From assembly GCF_019084545.1 (NCBI RefSeq), contig NZ_JAHREP010000003.1:1-64000 (forward strand): a stretch of 64,000 bases of DNA, given 5' to 3'. Shown one piece after another: positions 37,729 through 48,074 of the stretch. The first letter of the stretch is position 1. Each line of letters starts with the position of its first letter. Below the pieces are notes generated by a model. That model searched no databases. It had not been told where the DNA came from and saw only the letters and a program-made list of their open reading frames with translations. This stretch comes from Marinobacterium ramblicola (GTDB lineage Bacteria > Pseudomonadota > Gammaproteobacteria > Pseudomonadales > Balneatricaceae). The position numbers and the translations under genes are program-made.

Positions 37729-39312
37729 TCAGTGACGGAAGTGGCGCATGCCGGTGAACACCATCGCCAGGCCGTGCTCGTCGGCGGCGTCGATCACCTC
37801 CTGATCGCGCATGGAACCGCCCGGCTGAATCACCGCGCTGATACCGGCGGCGGCAGCGGCGTCGATACCATCGCGGAACGGGAAGAAGGCGTCGGAGGCC
37901 ATCACCGAGCCTTTCACCTCCAGCCCTTCGTCAGCGGCCTTGATGCCGGCGATCTTGGCGGAGTAGACACGGCTCATCTGGCCGGCGCCGATGCCGATGG
38001 TCTGGCCGTTCTTGGCGTAGACGATGGCGTTGGATTTGACGAACTTTGCCACTTCCCAGCAGAACAGCAGATCGCGGATCTCCTGCTCGCTCGGCTGCTT
38101 CTTGCTGACGATCTTGAGCTGGGAGGCGTCGACCATGCCCAGATCGCGATCCTGTACCAGCAGGCCGCCGTTGACGCGCTTGTAGTCGAACCCCTTGGCG
38201 CGCTGGTTGTCCCACTCGCCGCATTCGAGCAGGCGTACATTGGGCTTGCCGGCGACGATGTCGGAGGCTTCCTGGGTCACCTTCGGGGCGATGATCACCT
38301 CGACGAACTGACGCTCGACGATCACCTTGGCGGTCTCGCCGTCCAGCTCACGGTTGAACGCGATGATGCCGCCGAATGCGGAGGTGGGGTCGGTCTGGAA
38401 GGCACGGTTATAGGCCTCCAGAATGTCGTTGCCGATCGCCACGCCGCAGGGGTTGGCATGCTTGACGATGACGCAGGCCGGTTCCTGGAACGGCTTGACG
38501 CACTCCAGCGCCGCGTCGGTGTCGGCCACGTTGTTGTAAGAGAGCGCCTTGCCCTGCAGCTGACGAGCGGTGGAAACGCTCGGCTCTGACGGGTTCGCTT
38601 CGACGTAGAACGCCGCGCGCTGGTGCGGGTTTTCGCCGTAGCGCATATCCTGCGCCTTGATGAACTGGGTATTGAAGGTGCGCGGGAAGTCGGCCGGGAC
38701 CTCCTCGTCGCCCTCGATGACAGCGCCGAGGTAGTTGGCGATCATACCGTCGTAGGCGGCGGTGTGTTCGAACGCCTGTACCGCTAGATCGAAACGGGTC
38801 TTCAGGCTGAGGCCGCCGTCGCGCTCGAGCTCCTTGAGGATCGGCTCATAGCTGCTGGCGTTGACGACAATCGCCACATCCTTATGGTTTTTGGCTGCCG
38901 AACGCACCATGGTCGGGCCGCCGATATCGATGTTCTCGATCGCCATCGGCAGGTCGCAGTCCGGGCGGGCGATAGTCTGAGCGAAGGGGTAGAGGTTGAC
39001 CACGACCATATCGATGGGATCGATGCCGTGCTCCGCCATCACCGCATCGTCGGTGCCGCGGCGGCCGAGGATGCCACCGTGAACCTTCGGGTGCAGCGTT
39101 TTGACGCGGCCTGCCATCATCTCCGGGAAACCGGTGTAGTCGGACACTTCGGTGGCCGGGATATCGCTCTCGCGCAGCAGCTTGAAGGTGCCTCCGGTGG
39201 AGAGGATCTCGACGCCGCGCGCGTTCAGTGCACGGGCGAAGTCTACGATACCGGTTTTGTCCGACACGCTGATCAGCGCGCGGCGAATGGGGGTTGTGTT
39301 CTGCTCAGACAT
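37729..39312 (-). CDS. purH: Bifunctional AICAR transformylase / IMP cyclohydrolase
   Basis: 527 aa enzyme for the last two steps of IMP synthesis. The N-terminal MGS-like cyclohydrolase domain has [15 protein letters not shown] and [11 protein letters not shown]; the C-terminal transformylase domain has the catalytic KHANPCGVA and [10 protein letters not shown]. Co-directional with fis and purD. Confidence 0.98.
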   Translation of the reverse strand: MSEQNTTPIRRALISVSDKTGIVDFARALNARGVEILSTGGTFKLLRESDIPATEVSDYTGFPEMMAGRVKTLHPKVHGGILGRRGTDDAVMAEHGIDPIDMVVVNLYPFAQTIARPDCDLPMAIENIDIGGPTMVRSAAKNHKDVAIVVNASSYEPILKELERDGGLSLKTRFDLAVQAFEHTAAYDGMIANYLGAVIEGDEEVPADFPRTFNTQFIKAQDMRYGENPHQRAAFYVEANPSEPSVSTARQLQGKALSYNNVADTDAALECVKPFQEPACVIVKHANPCGVAIGNDILEAYNRAFQTDPTSAFGGIIAFNRELDGETAKVIVERQFVEVIIAPKVTQEASDIVAGKPNVRLLECGEWDNQRAKGFDYKRVNGGLLVQDRDLGMVDASQLKIVSKKQPSEQEIRDLLFCWEVAKFVKSNAIVYAKNGQTIGIGAGQMSRVYSAKIAGIKAADEGLEVKGSVMASDAFFPFRDGIDAAAAAGISAVIQPGGSMRDQEVIDAADEHGLAMVFTGMRHFRH

Positions 39313-39354
39313 ATTCTCGGGTTCGCTTCTCTCGGTTCGCTCGATTGCTCTCGA

Positions 39355-39651
39355 TTAGAGCAGGCCGTACTGCTTCAGTTTTTTGCGCAGGGTGCCGCGG
39401 TTGAGGCCGAGGACCTCGGACGCGCGGGTCTGGTTATCCTTGGTGTACGCCATCACACTCTCAAACAGCGGCGCTTCGATCTCTGACAGGACCATCTGGT
39501 ACACGTCGGTAACCGGCTGACCGTCCAGCTGCTTGAAGTAGCTGGTCAGAGACTGGTGCACGGTGTCGCGCAGAGTCTGCGCCGGCATGCCAGACTGCGG
39601 CTGGGTGGTGTGTGCATACTGTTCCAAATCTTTGCTTTCCACTGTACTCAT
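39355..39651 (-). CDS. fis: DNA-binding protein Fis
   Basis: 98 aa nucleoid protein that bends DNA and activates rRNA promoters. The C-terminal helix-turn-helix [20 protein letters not shown] is nearly canonical; the N-terminal half contains the dimerisation helices. The dusB-fis order is conserved through gammaproteobacteria and here leads into purH-purD, as in Pseudomonas. Confidence 0.97.
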   Translation of the reverse strand: MSTVESKDLEQYAHTTQPQSGMPAQTLRDTVHQSLTSYFKQLDGQPVTDVYQMVLSEIEAPLFESVMAYTKDNQTRASEVLGLNRGTLRKKLKQYGLL

Positions 39652-39667
39652 GTACCCAATCCTGGAT

Positions 39668-40642
39668 TCAGGCGGCGGCCGACGCTGCCAATAAGGCAGA
39701 AACGGCGTTGACCTGATCGCTTGTTGTTTCTAGTTGATTGAAATGCTTCCTGAACCCGGCAGACTCCGGGTGTTGCTGCAGATACCAGCCCACATGCTTG
39801 CGTGCGATGCGCACGCCCATGTAGTCACCGTAGAAGGTATATAAGGCTTCCAGATGGCCTGTCAGAATCTGCAGCATCTCCTCTGTCGCCGGTGCCGCCA
39901 GCTCCTTTCCTGTGCGCAGGTAGTGGTCGATCTCGCGCAGCAGCCAAGGGCGCCCCTGGGCTGCACGTCCGATCATCACCGCCGCGGCGCCGGTGTGCTC
40001 GAGCACGGTGCGCGCCTTGCGCGCCGAGTCGATATCGCCATTGGCGAACACCGGGATGGAAACCTGCTGACAGATACGGGCGATGGTGTCGTACTCCGCG
40101 CTCCCCTGATAGCGATCGGCGCGGGTGCGGCCGTGCACGGCCAGGGCGGCGATACCGGCCCGCTCCGCCATCTCGGCGATCCGTTCGCCATTGCGCTGTT
40201 CGGGCGACCAGCCGGTACGGATCTTCAGGGTGACCGGGATAGCAACGGCACCGACCACGGCGTCGAGGATCTCGCCGACCAGAACCTCATCGCGCAACAG
40301 GGCGGAACCGGCGGCCTTGTTACAGACCTTCTTCGCCGGGCAACCCATGTTGATATCGATGATCTGCGCGCCCCGTTCGGCGTTCATCTGCGCGGCGTCG
40401 GCCATCATCTGTGGATCGCCACCGGCGATCTGCACCGAGCGAGGCTCGGCTTCACCGGTGTGGTCGAGGCGCAGGGCCGATTTGCGAGAGTTCCACAGGC
40501 GGGTGTCGGAGGTGACCATCTCTGAGACCACCAGGCCTGCGCCCATGCGTCTGCAGAGTTGGCGGAACGGACGATCCGTGACCCCAGCCATCGGTGCCAG
40601 CACAACCTGACTGTCAATGGTGTAAGGGCCGATTTGGAACAT
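39668..40642 (-). CDS. dusB: tRNA-dihydrouridine synthase B
   Basis: 324 aa FMN enzyme that reduces uridine 17 in tRNA D-loops. TIM-barrel motifs [15 protein letters not shown], the catalytic-cysteine block [19 protein letters not shown] and [11 protein letters not shown]. Start at 40642 ([11 protein letters not shown]), where homology begins; an upstream in-frame start at 40828 would add 62 residues of non-family sequence. Confidence 0.95.
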   Translation of the reverse strand: MFQIGPYTIDSQVVLAPMAGVTDRPFRQLCRRMGAGLVVSEMVTSDTRLWNSRKSALRLDHTGEAEPRSVQIAGGDPQMMADAAQMNAERGAQIIDINMGCPAKKVCNKAAGSALLRDEVLVGEILDAVVGAVAIPVTLKIRTGWSPEQRNGERIAEMAERAGIAALAVHGRTRADRYQGSAEYDTIARICQQVSIPVFANGDIDSARKARTVLEHTGAAAVMIGRAAQGRPWLLREIDHYLRTGKELAAPATEEMLQILTGHLEALYTFYGDYMGVRIARKHVGWYLQQHPESAGFRKHFNQLETTSDQVNAVSALLAASAAA

Positions 40643-40824
40643 CACACACCTGCCAAAAGGGAAAAGAATACTGGCCCAAGCCGTTCGGCTTAGGTCCGGG
40701 TTCGTTATTGGAAGGCGGCCAATGATACTCTTTCGGGAGGGGGGCTCCAACCAGTTTTTGTCGATTTTTTGATCGATTTCGGGGTTGACCGAAGGGGCTT
40801 TTTGAGCTTCTTCACAACCGGCTT

Positions 40825-41805
40825 TCAACTCGCCGGGAGCAGTTCCAGTTGGTAGCTGACGGCATGGACGCCGGGGTCGGTGATCTCCAGCTGCAGTTGC
40901 ACCGGCGTCATCGGTTGCATCAGCTCACCGCGGCGGTCGACGGGCAGATACTCCTGAGGCTTAAACACCCGGCTCGCCACCGGTCGCCCCTTAAGATCGG
41001 TAAAGGAGAGCGACAACGCCGGAAAGGGTTGCGCGAAAGCAGCATCGTTACGCAACTGGATATCCACACTCAACGCGTCGGCGAACGCCGGGTGGGGGCG
41101 CACGACCATGCCCTGGTTGACGATCGAACGGTAGGCACCGTTGTCTAGCTCGCAGGGCAGAGAGTCGCAGGCGAGAAGATAGATCGGATGCAGCTCTTCG
41201 TGGTGTGCCAGGGTTGCGCGCTCGAACCAAAGGTACTGGCCGGCAAGTGTCAGCAACGCCAGCAGGGATGCCAGGGCCCAGCCGGTGGTGATGAAGGGGT
41301 CGTTCTTCTCCCGGCTTATCTCCAGCAGAATCGGTTCGGCATAGAGGTGGGGGATATTGTCCGGCGGCGCCTCAGTCCTCTGAGCCGCGTCGTCGGCAAC
41401 CTCCTCATCGCGGATCAGTTCAACCGGCTCTTCTCGGACTGGGGGAGGCGGAGCGGGTTTTGCCGGTTCATCTGCAGTTGCGGGTGTCGCCTTGAGTTTT
41501 TTGCCCGCGGCGAGCAGTCGATCAGCCAACTCATCGGTATCGGCGGCAACCCGGCTATCGGTCGACCGGGTTTGCACCACCCGTACAGGGTCCGGTAGCG
41601 GCTCTGGCTTGGGCTGGATCGATCGTTTCTGCTGAACCTGAATCTCCCGCTGATGGCGTTCGAGGCGGCGTGCCTCGATGCGGGCGTCAAATACCAGCAG
41701 GCACGCGCCGCAGCGTACCTGCCCCTGCGCCAGATTCAACTGCCCTTCGGTCACGCGAAAGCGCGAATGACATCCGGGGCATTCAGTGATCAGCGGTTCG
41801 TTCAT
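40825..41805 (-). CDS. Zinc-ribbon and DUF3426 domain protein
   Basis: 326 aa. The N-terminal MJ0042-type finger has two CxxC pairs (CPGCHSRFRV and VRCGACLLVF). A long charged, Pro-rich linker follows (about residues 60-150), then one membrane helix (about 183-203) and a C-terminal DUF3426 domain. The gene is conserved between prmA and dusB in gammaproteobacteria; function unknown. It overlaps prmA by four bases. Confidence 0.9.
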   Translation of the reverse strand: MNEPLITECPGCHSRFRVTEGQLNLAQGQVRCGACLLVFDARIEARRLERHQREIQVQQKRSIQPKPEPLPDPVRVVQTRSTDSRVAADTDELADRLLAAGKKLKATPATADEPAKPAPPPPVREEPVELIRDEEVADDAAQRTEAPPDNIPHLYAEPILLEISREKNDPFITTGWALASLLALLTLAGQYLWFERATLAHHEELHPIYLLACDSLPCELDNGAYRSIVNQGMVVRPHPAFADALSVDIQLRNDAAFAQPFPALSLSFTDLKGRPVASRVFKPQEYLPVDRRGELMQPMTPVQLQLEITDPGVHAVSYQLELLPAS

Positions 41806-42710
41806 GCGTCCTGGTATTTAGTGCCTGTGAGTCTGATCCAGCCATCCTTTTCCGCTGCCGGCTCCATCGCGAACCACTGTGCGTAGGCCGCGGAAACGCT
41901 GTCCGCCTGATCGGCGAGCAGGCCGGACAGCAGTATGCGTCCGCCGGGGCGTACCAGGGCTTCCAGGGTGGGGGCGAGCTCGACCAGTGGCCCGGCCAGT
42001 ATATTGGCGACCAGAGTATCGGCTTTTACCGCATGGGTTGCTCCGGGCAGACTGACGCTCAGCCGTGATGGCTCCAGCTGGTTGCGCTCCAGGTTGTCGC
42101 GGGTGGCGGTCAATGCCTGGGGATCGATATCGACGGCGACCACCCTGTCGGCGCCGAGCAGTAGCGCGGCGATGCCCAGTATCCCGCTGCCGCAGCCGTA
42201 GTCCACCACCAGTTGGCCGTCGAGTTCCTGGCCGTCAAGCCACTCCAGGCAGAGGGAGGTGGTCGGATGGGTGCCGGTGCCGAAGGCGAGGCCCGGGTCC
42301 AGCATCATGTTCACAGCGTTGGGGTCGGGGGCTTCGCGCCAGCTGGGGCAGACCCAGAGTCGCTTGCCGAACTGCATCGGATGGTAGTTCTCCATCCATT
42401 CGCGCTCCCAGTCCTTGTCCTCCAGAATCTCCGCCTTGATCTCCGGATGGGGGCGGCCCTCTACTTTGGGCAGTTGCTGCTGTGCCGAGCGCAGCAGCCA
42501 CAGGGTCTCCTGCAGATCGTGCTCGGCGGCAAACAGCCCGGTGACCACCGTTTGGCTCCAGAGCGGAGTCGTGCCCAGGTCCGGTTCGAAGATCGGCTGA
42601 TCGGCGGCGTCCTGATAGGTGACGGCGGCACAGCCGGCGGCGAGCAGCAGATCCTCATACTGTTCGGCCTGTTCAGGGGCGGTTTCAACCTTTATCTGTA
42701 ACCAGGGCAT
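41802..42710 (-). CDS. prmA: Ribosomal protein L11 methyltransferase
   Basis: 302 aa SAM-dependent methyltransferase that trimethylates L11. N-terminal L11-binding domain (MPWLQIKVET), then the SAM motif VVDYGCGSGILGIAALLLGA and ANILAGPLVELAP. Start chosen at 42710 because ggag lies 6-9 bases upstream and homology begins there; ATG 42725 is possible. Downstream of accC in the same direction, separated by a terminator. Confidence 0.96.
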   Translation of the reverse strand: MPWLQIKVETAPEQAEQYEDLLLAAGCAAVTYQDAADQPIFEPDLGTTPLWSQTVVTGLFAAEHDLQETLWLLRSAQQQLPKVEGRPHPEIKAEILEDKDWEREWMENYHPMQFGKRLWVCPSWREAPDPNAVNMMLDPGLAFGTGTHPTTSLCLEWLDGQELDGQLVVDYGCGSGILGIAALLLGADRVVAVDIDPQALTATRDNLERNQLEPSRLSVSLPGATHAVKADTLVANILAGPLVELAPTLEALVRPGGRILLSGLLADQADSVSAAYAQWFAMEPAAEKDGWIRLTGTKYQDA

Positions 42711-42820
42711 GGAGTGCTCCGTCAATTCTTGTCGTCTGAGTATGTATCAAAGCCCGGCCTCAGGAAAACTCTGGAGGGGCATGTTTGCTGCGAAACGCCG
42801 GAATCGTATCGGCTGTACGT

Positions 42821-42846
42821 AAAAAGCCCGCGATTGCGGGCTTTTT
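42821..42846 (-). terminator. Rho-independent terminator after accC
   Basis: aaaaagcccgc and gcgggcttttt form an 11-bp stem with a gatt loop, 20 bases past the accC stop. A-rich and T-rich arms make it potentially bidirectional. Confidence 0.85.
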
Positions 42847-42866
42847 GACTGGATGAAACCCGGTGC

Positions 42867-44207
42867 TTAGAGCCCGAGTTTCTTCTCCAGGTAGTGAATG
42901 TTGACGCCGCCGCGGGCAAAGTTGGCGTCGCGGACGATATCGTGATGCAGCGGGATATTGGTCTTGATCCCCTCCACCACCATCTCGTCGAGCGCGTTCT
43001 GCATGCGGATCAGTGCGGTTTCGCGATCCTCGCCCCAGGTGATCAGCTTGGCGATCAGTGAGTCGTAGTGAGGCGGTACGGTGTAGCCGCCATACAGATG
43101 CGAATCGACGCGTACGCCGTTACCGCCCGGTGCGTGGAAGTAGCTGACCTTGCCAGGGCTGGGCATGAAGTTGCGCGGATCCTCGGCGTTGATGCGGCAC
43201 TCGAAGGCGTGACCGTTGAGCTTGATATCCTCCTGCTTGATCGACAGCGGCATGCCGGAGGCGATGCGCAGCTGCTCCTTGACGATATCGACACCGGTGA
43301 CCTGTTCGGTGACCGGGTGCTCCACCTGCACGCGGGTGTTCATCTCGATGAAGTAGAAGCCGCCGTTTTCGTACAGGAACTCGAAGGTGCCGGCACCGCG
43401 GTAGCCGATTTCGATGCAGGCATCGACACAGGACTTGAGTACCGCCGCCCGTGCTTCCGGATCGATACCGGGAGCGGGTGCTTCCTCCACGACCTTCTGG
43501 TGACGACGCTGCAGCGAGCAGTCGCGGTCGTACAGATGGATCGCATTGCCCTGACCGTCGGCCAGTACCTGGACCTCGACATGGCGCGGCTTCTCGAGAA
43601 ACTTCTCCATGTACACGGTTTCGTCGCCAAAGGCGGCCTTGGCCTCGGTGCGGGTGACCTGAACGGCGTTGGTCAGATGCGCTTCGGTGTGTACTACACG
43701 CATGCCACGACCGCCACCACCGGCCGCGGCCTTGATTATCACCGGGTAGCCGATGCGCTTGGCGATCTTGTGGATCGTTTCGTTATCTTCCGGCAGCGGG
43801 CCGTCGGAGCCGGGCACCGTCGGTACGCCGGCTTTTTTCATCGCCTTGATCGCCGATACCTTGTCGCCCATCAGGCGGATCGTGTCGGCGCGGGGGCCGA
43901 TGAAGGTGAAGCCGGACTGTTCCACCTGCTCGGCGAAACCGGCGTTCTCCGCCAGGAAGCCGTAACCGGGGTGGATACCGACAGAATCGGTGACTTCGGC
44001 GGCACTGATGATGGACGGAATGTTCAGATAGCTTTGCGTAGAGGGTGCAGGTCCGATACACACCGCCTCGTCAGCCAGACGAACGTGCATCAGGTCTCGG
44101 TCGGCGACGGAGTGAACCGCCACGGTTTTGATCCCCAGCTCCTTGCAGGCACGCAGGATACGCAACGCGATCTCGCCGCGGTTGGCTATGAGCACTTTAT
44201 CGAGCAT
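42867..44207 (-). CDS. accC: Acetyl-CoA carboxylase, biotin carboxylase subunit
   Basis: 446 aa ATP-grasp enzyme that carboxylates biotin on AccB, the committing step of fatty acid synthesis. N-terminal [21 protein letters not shown] loop [13 protein letters not shown], catalytic [18 protein letters not shown]. 35 bases downstream of accB, the normal pair. Confidence 0.98.
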   Translation of the reverse strand: MLDKVLIANRGEIALRILRACKELGIKTVAVHSVADRDLMHVRLADEAVCIGPAPSTQSYLNIPSIISAAEVTDSVGIHPGYGFLAENAGFAEQVEQSGFTFIGPRADTIRLMGDKVSAIKAMKKAGVPTVPGSDGPLPEDNETIHKIAKRIGYPVIIKAAAGGGGRGMRVVHTEAHLTNAVQVTRTEAKAAFGDETVYMEKFLEKPRHVEVQVLADGQGNAIHLYDRDCSLQRRHQKVVEEAPAPGIDPEARAAVLKSCVDACIEIGYRGAGTFEFLYENGGFYFIEMNTRVQVEHPVTEQVTGVDIVKEQLRIASGMPLSIKQEDIKLNGHAFECRINAEDPRNFMPSPGKVSYFHAPGGNGVRVDSHLYGGYTVPPHYDSLIAKLITWGEDRETALIRMQNALDEMVVEGIKTNIPLHHDIVRDANFARGGVNIHYLEKKLGL

Positions 44208-44242
44208 CGTTCAAAAATCCTTGGGTGGAGTTCGAGACGGGG

Positions 44243-44704
44243 TTAGGCGATGACGACCAGCGGCTGGTCGTACTCGACCGGCTGTCCATCTTCGACCAGG
44301 ATCGCCTCGATCACACCGGACTTGTCGGCTTCGATCTGGTTCATCATCTTCATCGCTTCGACGATGCAGATCACGTCACCGGCCTTGACGCTCTGGCCCA
44401 CTTCGACGAACGGACCTGCAGTCGGGGACGGAGAGCGGTAGAAGGTGCCGACCATCGGCGAGCGGACGGAGTGACCGGCCGGTGCTGCCGGAGCGGCTTC
44501 CGCGGCGGCAGGTGCGGCAGCGGGCGCGGCCGGCTGGAACTGTGCCGGAGCGGCAGCGACGGGCATCGGTGCGTAGGCTTGCTGAGGCACCAGGCTTGAC
44601 GTCCGGCTGATACGGACCGACTCTTCACCCTCTTTGATCTCGATCTCGTTGATGTTGGATTCTTCGAGCAGTTCGATCAGTTTTTTGACTTTGCGGATAT
44701 CCAT
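44243..44704 (-). CDS. accB: Biotin carboxyl carrier protein
   Basis: 153 aa. The N-terminal [16 protein letters not shown] is typical, then an Ala/Pro-rich linker (about residues 42-78) and the biotinyl domain with K119 in EAMKM. Start at 44704 fits the family; an upstream in-frame start at 44767 would add 21 residues. The aroQ gene that often precedes accB is absent here. Confidence 0.96.
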   Translation of the reverse strand: MDIRKVKKLIELLEESNINEIEIKEGEESVRISRTSSLVPQQAYAPMPVAAAPAQFQPAAPAAAPAAAEAAPAAPAGHSVRSPMVGTFYRSPSPTAGPFVEVGQSVKAGDVICIVEAMKMMNQIEADKSGVIEAILVEDGQPVEYDQPLVVIA

Positions 44705-45179
44705 CGGAATAGAGTCTCGGTCTTGGCTGTTATGTTTGAGGATGACAACTGCACCTGAGGTGGACATGACTGCAGGGATGACCGCAATCGATGGATCCAG
44801 CGCCTGATCAGGTGGCTAAGTAAAATTGCGCATAAGTGTGCATTAAAGCGTAATCACTGTCCATGTGAATCCCAAATTTTCCGGCATTAAGCCGCTGTTT
44901 GGCGAAGTTTGCGGCCAGTTTTGTCGCTGAGTGGTTAATAAGTAATCGCCTGCGGGGTGCAATCGCCGCTACAGGCGTTGATTGAAGGAGCGTAGTGAGC
45001 GTTCCGGCTATTCGTTGACCGGTGCCGGGAAATTCGCCATAGTGCAACGCATCATGAACCTCGCTCCCATGGCGTTACAACCCTGGCAGAAAGCGGGGTG
45101 GCGGGTGTTTGCACTGCAGCGAATTTATAAGGTCCGGCATGCCGAGGTATGCCGAACCGAAAAAGGAAGAGGGACGCAC
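44705..45179. other. Intergenic region between divergent accB and DUF2333 gene
   Basis: 475 bases. It must hold the accBC promoter on the minus strand; I could not identify a convincing one. A hairpin (cgcctg / caggcg outer arms, 44947-44977) and a short repeat with ggcatgcc near 45138 are present. In-frame codons upstream of 45180 could extend the DUF2333 gene, but they lack ribosome sites. Confidence 0.5.
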
Positions 45180-46229
45180 GTGTTGGATGGTCTGCAACGT
45201 ATCTGGTTCAAACTCTGGGATCCACTATGGAACCGTCTTGCGGGAGGCAAGGTGGCGAAGGGGTTGGCGGGGCTGATACTGCTCTATCTGCTGGTGGCGA
45301 CAGGGTTCGGTGTTTACTGGAGTTTCGAACCCTCCCGCGTCGATATGGTTGAGCTGGCGAAGCAGCAGGCAGAGGCGGGCGGCCAGCAGCCGGTGGTGGG
45401 CTACTACACCAGCGAAGCGCTGATCCATGTCACCGAAACACTGCTCGACAAACCCGGCGGCTATCTCAGCAACGACCGTCTGCCGCCGGGGATCTGGCTC
45501 GATAATATTCCCAACTGGGAGTTCGGGGTGCTGGTCCAGGCACGCGACATGGCGCGTGCACTGCGCAAAACCTTCAGTCGCTCCCAGTCGCAATCCACGG
45601 AAGATCCGGATCTTGCCAAGGCCGAGCCGCTGCTGCATTTCGATTCCAACAGCTGGATCCTGCCCGATAGCGAAGGCGAGTATCGCAAGGCGATCAAGGC
45701 GTTGCGTGCCTACCAGGCGAGCCTTTCCGAAACCGGTGAAGAGTCGGCACAGTTTTATGCCCGGGCCGATAATCTGCGCGACTGGCTGGGGGATGTGTCC
45801 ACCCGCTTGGGCAGTCTGTCACAACGGCTCAGTGCCAGCGTCGGCCAACGCCGTTTGAACACCGATCTGGCCGGTAGTCCCGGGGCGGCGCAGTCCACCC
45901 AAACCGCCCATGAGTCGGAGATCCAGACACCCTGGATGGAGATCGACGATGTTTTCTACGAAGCGCGTGGCACCGCCTGGGCGCTGATCCACCTGCTCGA
46001 AGCGGTCGAAGTCGATTTTGCCCCGACGCTGGAGAAGAAGAATGCTCGCGTCAGCGTCGACCAGATCATCCGCGAGCTGGAGGCAACCCAGGCCACGATC
46101 TGGAGCCCGATGATTCTCAACGGTACCGAGTTTGGATTTCTGGCCAACCATTCGCTGGTGATGGCCTCCTATATATCACGCGCCAACGCCGCGATTATCG
46201 ACCTGCGTGAACTGCTGTCGCAGGGTTGA
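45180..46229 (+). CDS. DUF2333 family protein
   Basis: 349 aa membrane-anchored protein. A short cytoplasmic start, one membrane helix (about residues 27-47, AGLILLYLLVATGFGVYW), then a periplasmic, largely helical domain (DUF2333) with YYTSEALIHVTETLL and PGIWLDNIPNWEFGV. Function unknown. GTG 45180 was chosen because aaggaagaggg precedes it. It lies upstream of a ParA-type gene on the same strand. Confidence 0.85.
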   Translation: MLDGLQRIWFKLWDPLWNRLAGGKVAKGLAGLILLYLLVATGFGVYWSFEPSRVDMVELAKQQAEAGGQQPVVGYYTSEALIHVTETLLDKPGGYLSNDRLPPGIWLDNIPNWEFGVLVQARDMARALRKTFSRSQSQSTEDPDLAKAEPLLHFDSNSWILPDSEGEYRKAIKALRAYQASLSETGEESAQFYARADNLRDWLGDVSTRLGSLSQRLSASVGQRRLNTDLAGSPGAAQSTQTAHESEIQTPWMEIDDVFYEARGTAWALIHLLEAVEVDFAPTLEKKNARVSVDQIIRELEATQATIWSPMILNGTEFGFLANHSLVMASYISRANAAIIDLRELLSQG

Positions 46230-46278
46230 GGTCGGGAGTCGGATTGGTGCCACCGTGCACGAGTAGAGGAGTGCAACG

Positions 46279-47049
46279 ATGCGTCGAGTCGTGTTCAATC
46301 AGAAAGGCGGTGTAGGCAAGTCGAGCATTGCGGTCAATCTGGCGGCGATCAGTGCGGCGCGGGGCAAGCGCACACTGGTGGTGGATCTGGATCCGCAATG
46401 CAACTCGACCCACTATCTGCTCGGTGACGAGGCAAACTCGCCGGACACCGATATCCGCGACTTCTTCGAGTCGACGCTGAGCTTTCAGCTCAAGCCCGCC
46501 GATCCGCAGCGCTATGTGCACCAGACCCCATTCGACAACCTGTGGCTGATCCCCTCCCATCCCGATCTCGGCGATCTGCAGTCGAAACTGGAGTCCAAAC
46601 ACAAGATCTACAAGCTGCGCGAGGCGCTGGACACGCTGCTTGAATCGTACGATGCGATCTACATCGATACGCCACCGGCGTTCAACTTCTTCACCCTGTC
46701 GGCGCTCTGTGCCGCCGAGCGTTGCCTGATCCCGTTCGATTGCGACGACTTTGCCCGCCAGGCGCTGTACAGCCTGCTCAACAACGTGCAGGAGACCCGG
46801 GCCGACCATAACGAGGCGCTGACGGTGGAAGGGATAGTGGTAAACCAATATCAACCGCGTGCATCACTGCCGCAGAAGATCGTGGCGGAGTTGCTGGCGG
46901 AGTCGCTGCCGGTGCTGAACACGCGCATTCCCGCGTCGGTGAAGATGAAGGAATCTCATACAGCGGCACGACCGCTGATCCAGCTGGCGCCGAAGCACCG
47001 ACTGACGATGGAGTTTGTGAATCTCTACGAGGAGCTGCACCCGGAGTGA
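46279..47049 (+). CDS. ParA family ATPase
   Basis: 256 aa MinD/ParA-type ATPase. Deviant Walker A FNQKGGVGKSSIAVNLAA at the start, switch I DLDPQCNSTHYLL and Walker B YIDTPPAFNF. No ParB or parS-like partner is visible nearby, so it is an orphan; orphan ParA proteins often position protein complexes rather than plasmids. Located 49 bases after the DUF2333 gene. Confidence 0.9.
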   Translation: MRRVVFNQKGGVGKSSIAVNLAAISAARGKRTLVVDLDPQCNSTHYLLGDEANSPDTDIRDFFESTLSFQLKPADPQRYVHQTPFDNLWLIPSHPDLGDLQSKLESKHKIYKLREALDTLLESYDAIYIDTPPAFNFFTLSALCAAERCLIPFDCDDFARQALYSLLNNVQETRADHNEALTVEGIVVNQYQPRASLPQKIVAELLAESLPVLNTRIPASVKMKESHTAARPLIQLAPKHRLTMEFVNLYEELHPE

Positions 47050-47087
47050 GCGGGTGCAGTTGCGCAGTGTCTGCTGATTCTGGTGGA

Positions 47088-47189
47088 TCAGCGGGGCAGG
47101 CGGCGTGAGGCCGGCGCCTTGCGCCGCAGACTCATGAGCCAGATGGCCAATGCCGTTGCCGATACTGCCAGGATGACGATCTCCGTCAT
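47088..47189 (-). CDS. Possible 33-aa single-helix membrane peptide
   Basis: A short reading frame on the minus strand: MTEIVILAVSATALAIWLMS followed by a basic tail with four Arg. The hydrophobic stretch then Arg-rich end is typical of small inner-membrane proteins. The ribosome site (aggtcgag) is weak. Unknown function; it could be chance. Confidence 0.3.
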   Translation of the reverse strand: MTEIVILAVSATALAIWLMSLRRKAPASRRLPR

Positions 47190-47287
47190 GCTCGACCTGT
47201 CGTTGGTTGGGGAAAAATCATTCTAACCGGGTTAGCAACTGGGGAAGCTGAAAATTATTGCCAGTTGCACGCCTCGGCGGCCACCCT

Positions 47288-47848
47288 TTACATCCCCTTG
47301 ACCGCGAAGATACCCGGTGCGTTACGCCAGTAGCCCTGATAATCCATGCCGTAGCCGAAGATATAGCGATCTTCGACCTCCAGTCCGACAAACTCGGCCT
47401 TCAGGTCGGGACGTGCTTTTCGGTCATGCCGCTTGTTGACCAATACGGCACTCTGCACGCTGGAAGCACCGCCCTGTCGACAGTGGTCGATGATGGCGGC
47501 CAGGGTATGCCCCTCATCCAGAATATCGTCGATGATCAGTACCGGACGCCCCTTGAACTCCACCATCGGCGGCACCTTCCACTCCAGTTCATGGCCCGAG
47601 GTGGTGTTGCGATAACGGGTGGCATGCAGGTAGCTGGCCTCCAGCGGAAAGTTGAGCCGGGTCAGCAGCTGGCCGGCGATCACCAGGCCACCGTTCATCA
47701 CCGTGAACACCACCGGGTTGGCATCGATCAGCTGCTCGGTGATCTCCTGCGCCATGCGCTCCATTGCCGCCTCAACCTCGGCCTGGCTGAACAGCAGATC
47801 CGACTCGATATAGACCCGCTTGATATGTTCGAGATCAACGCTGCTCAT
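47288..47848 (-). CDS. hpt: Hypoxanthine-guanine phosphoribosyltransferase
   Basis: 186 aa purine-salvage enzyme that makes IMP/GMP from hypoxanthine/guanine and PRPP. PRPP motif PVLIIDDILDEGHTLAAI and the NGGLVIAGQLL loop are present; closest to Pseudomonas-type HGPRT. Divergent from upp, so purine and pyrimidine salvage genes share one regulatory region. Confidence 0.93.
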   Translation of the reverse strand: MSSVDLEHIKRVYIESDLLFSQAEVEAAMERMAQEITEQLIDANPVVFTVMNGGLVIAGQLLTRLNFPLEASYLHATRYRNTTSGHELEWKVPPMVEFKGRPVLIIDDILDEGHTLAAIIDHCRQGGASSVQSAVLVNKRHDRKARPDLKAEFVGLEVEDRYIFGYGMDYQGYWRNAPGIFAVKGM

Positions 47849-47940
47849 CTATGTGCCCCTTCTTTCAGTGCTGCTTGGCGGCTGGCCGCTGAGATAAAAG
47901 GGCAAAACGATAATGCGCTTTGGAGGTTTGGGCAACTCTA

Positions 47941-47999
47941 TTACGCAACGTCCTGCGTAAGGCTTAGGCAAAGCCGCTGATGACAGGCGGGGCGGCTTT
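47941..47999 (+). promoter_or_regulatory. Alternative hairpins in the hpt-upp intergenic region
   Basis: Three potential hairpins occur in order: TTACGCA/TGCGTAA (47941-47960), GGCTT/AAGCC (47961-47975) and AAAGCCGC/GCGGCTTT (47970-47999). The second and third share bases 47970-47975, so they exclude each other, as in attenuators. No U tract follows the third stem. I did not recognise a known riboswitch class. Confidence 0.35.
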
Positions 48000-48074
48000 G
48001 GTTAGTCTTTCGTCTAATTTTTGATAGAACGGTCAATTTCCCGGTGTCGTGCCGGGCCTGAGAGGGGTTTGGTC

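Noticed and set aside
36618-37757. A 379-codon open frame antisense to purD
   Set aside because: Same reason; purD is complete and canonical on the other strand.
43068-44246. A 392-codon open frame antisense to accC
   Set aside because: The accC frame has full homology; the antisense frame is a product of GC-rich codon bias and has no recognisable domain.
47961-47999. GCAAAGCC-type motif as a c-di-GMP-I riboswitch upstream of upp
   Set aside because: Only one short block fits; the conserved second stem and the remaining consensus are absent.
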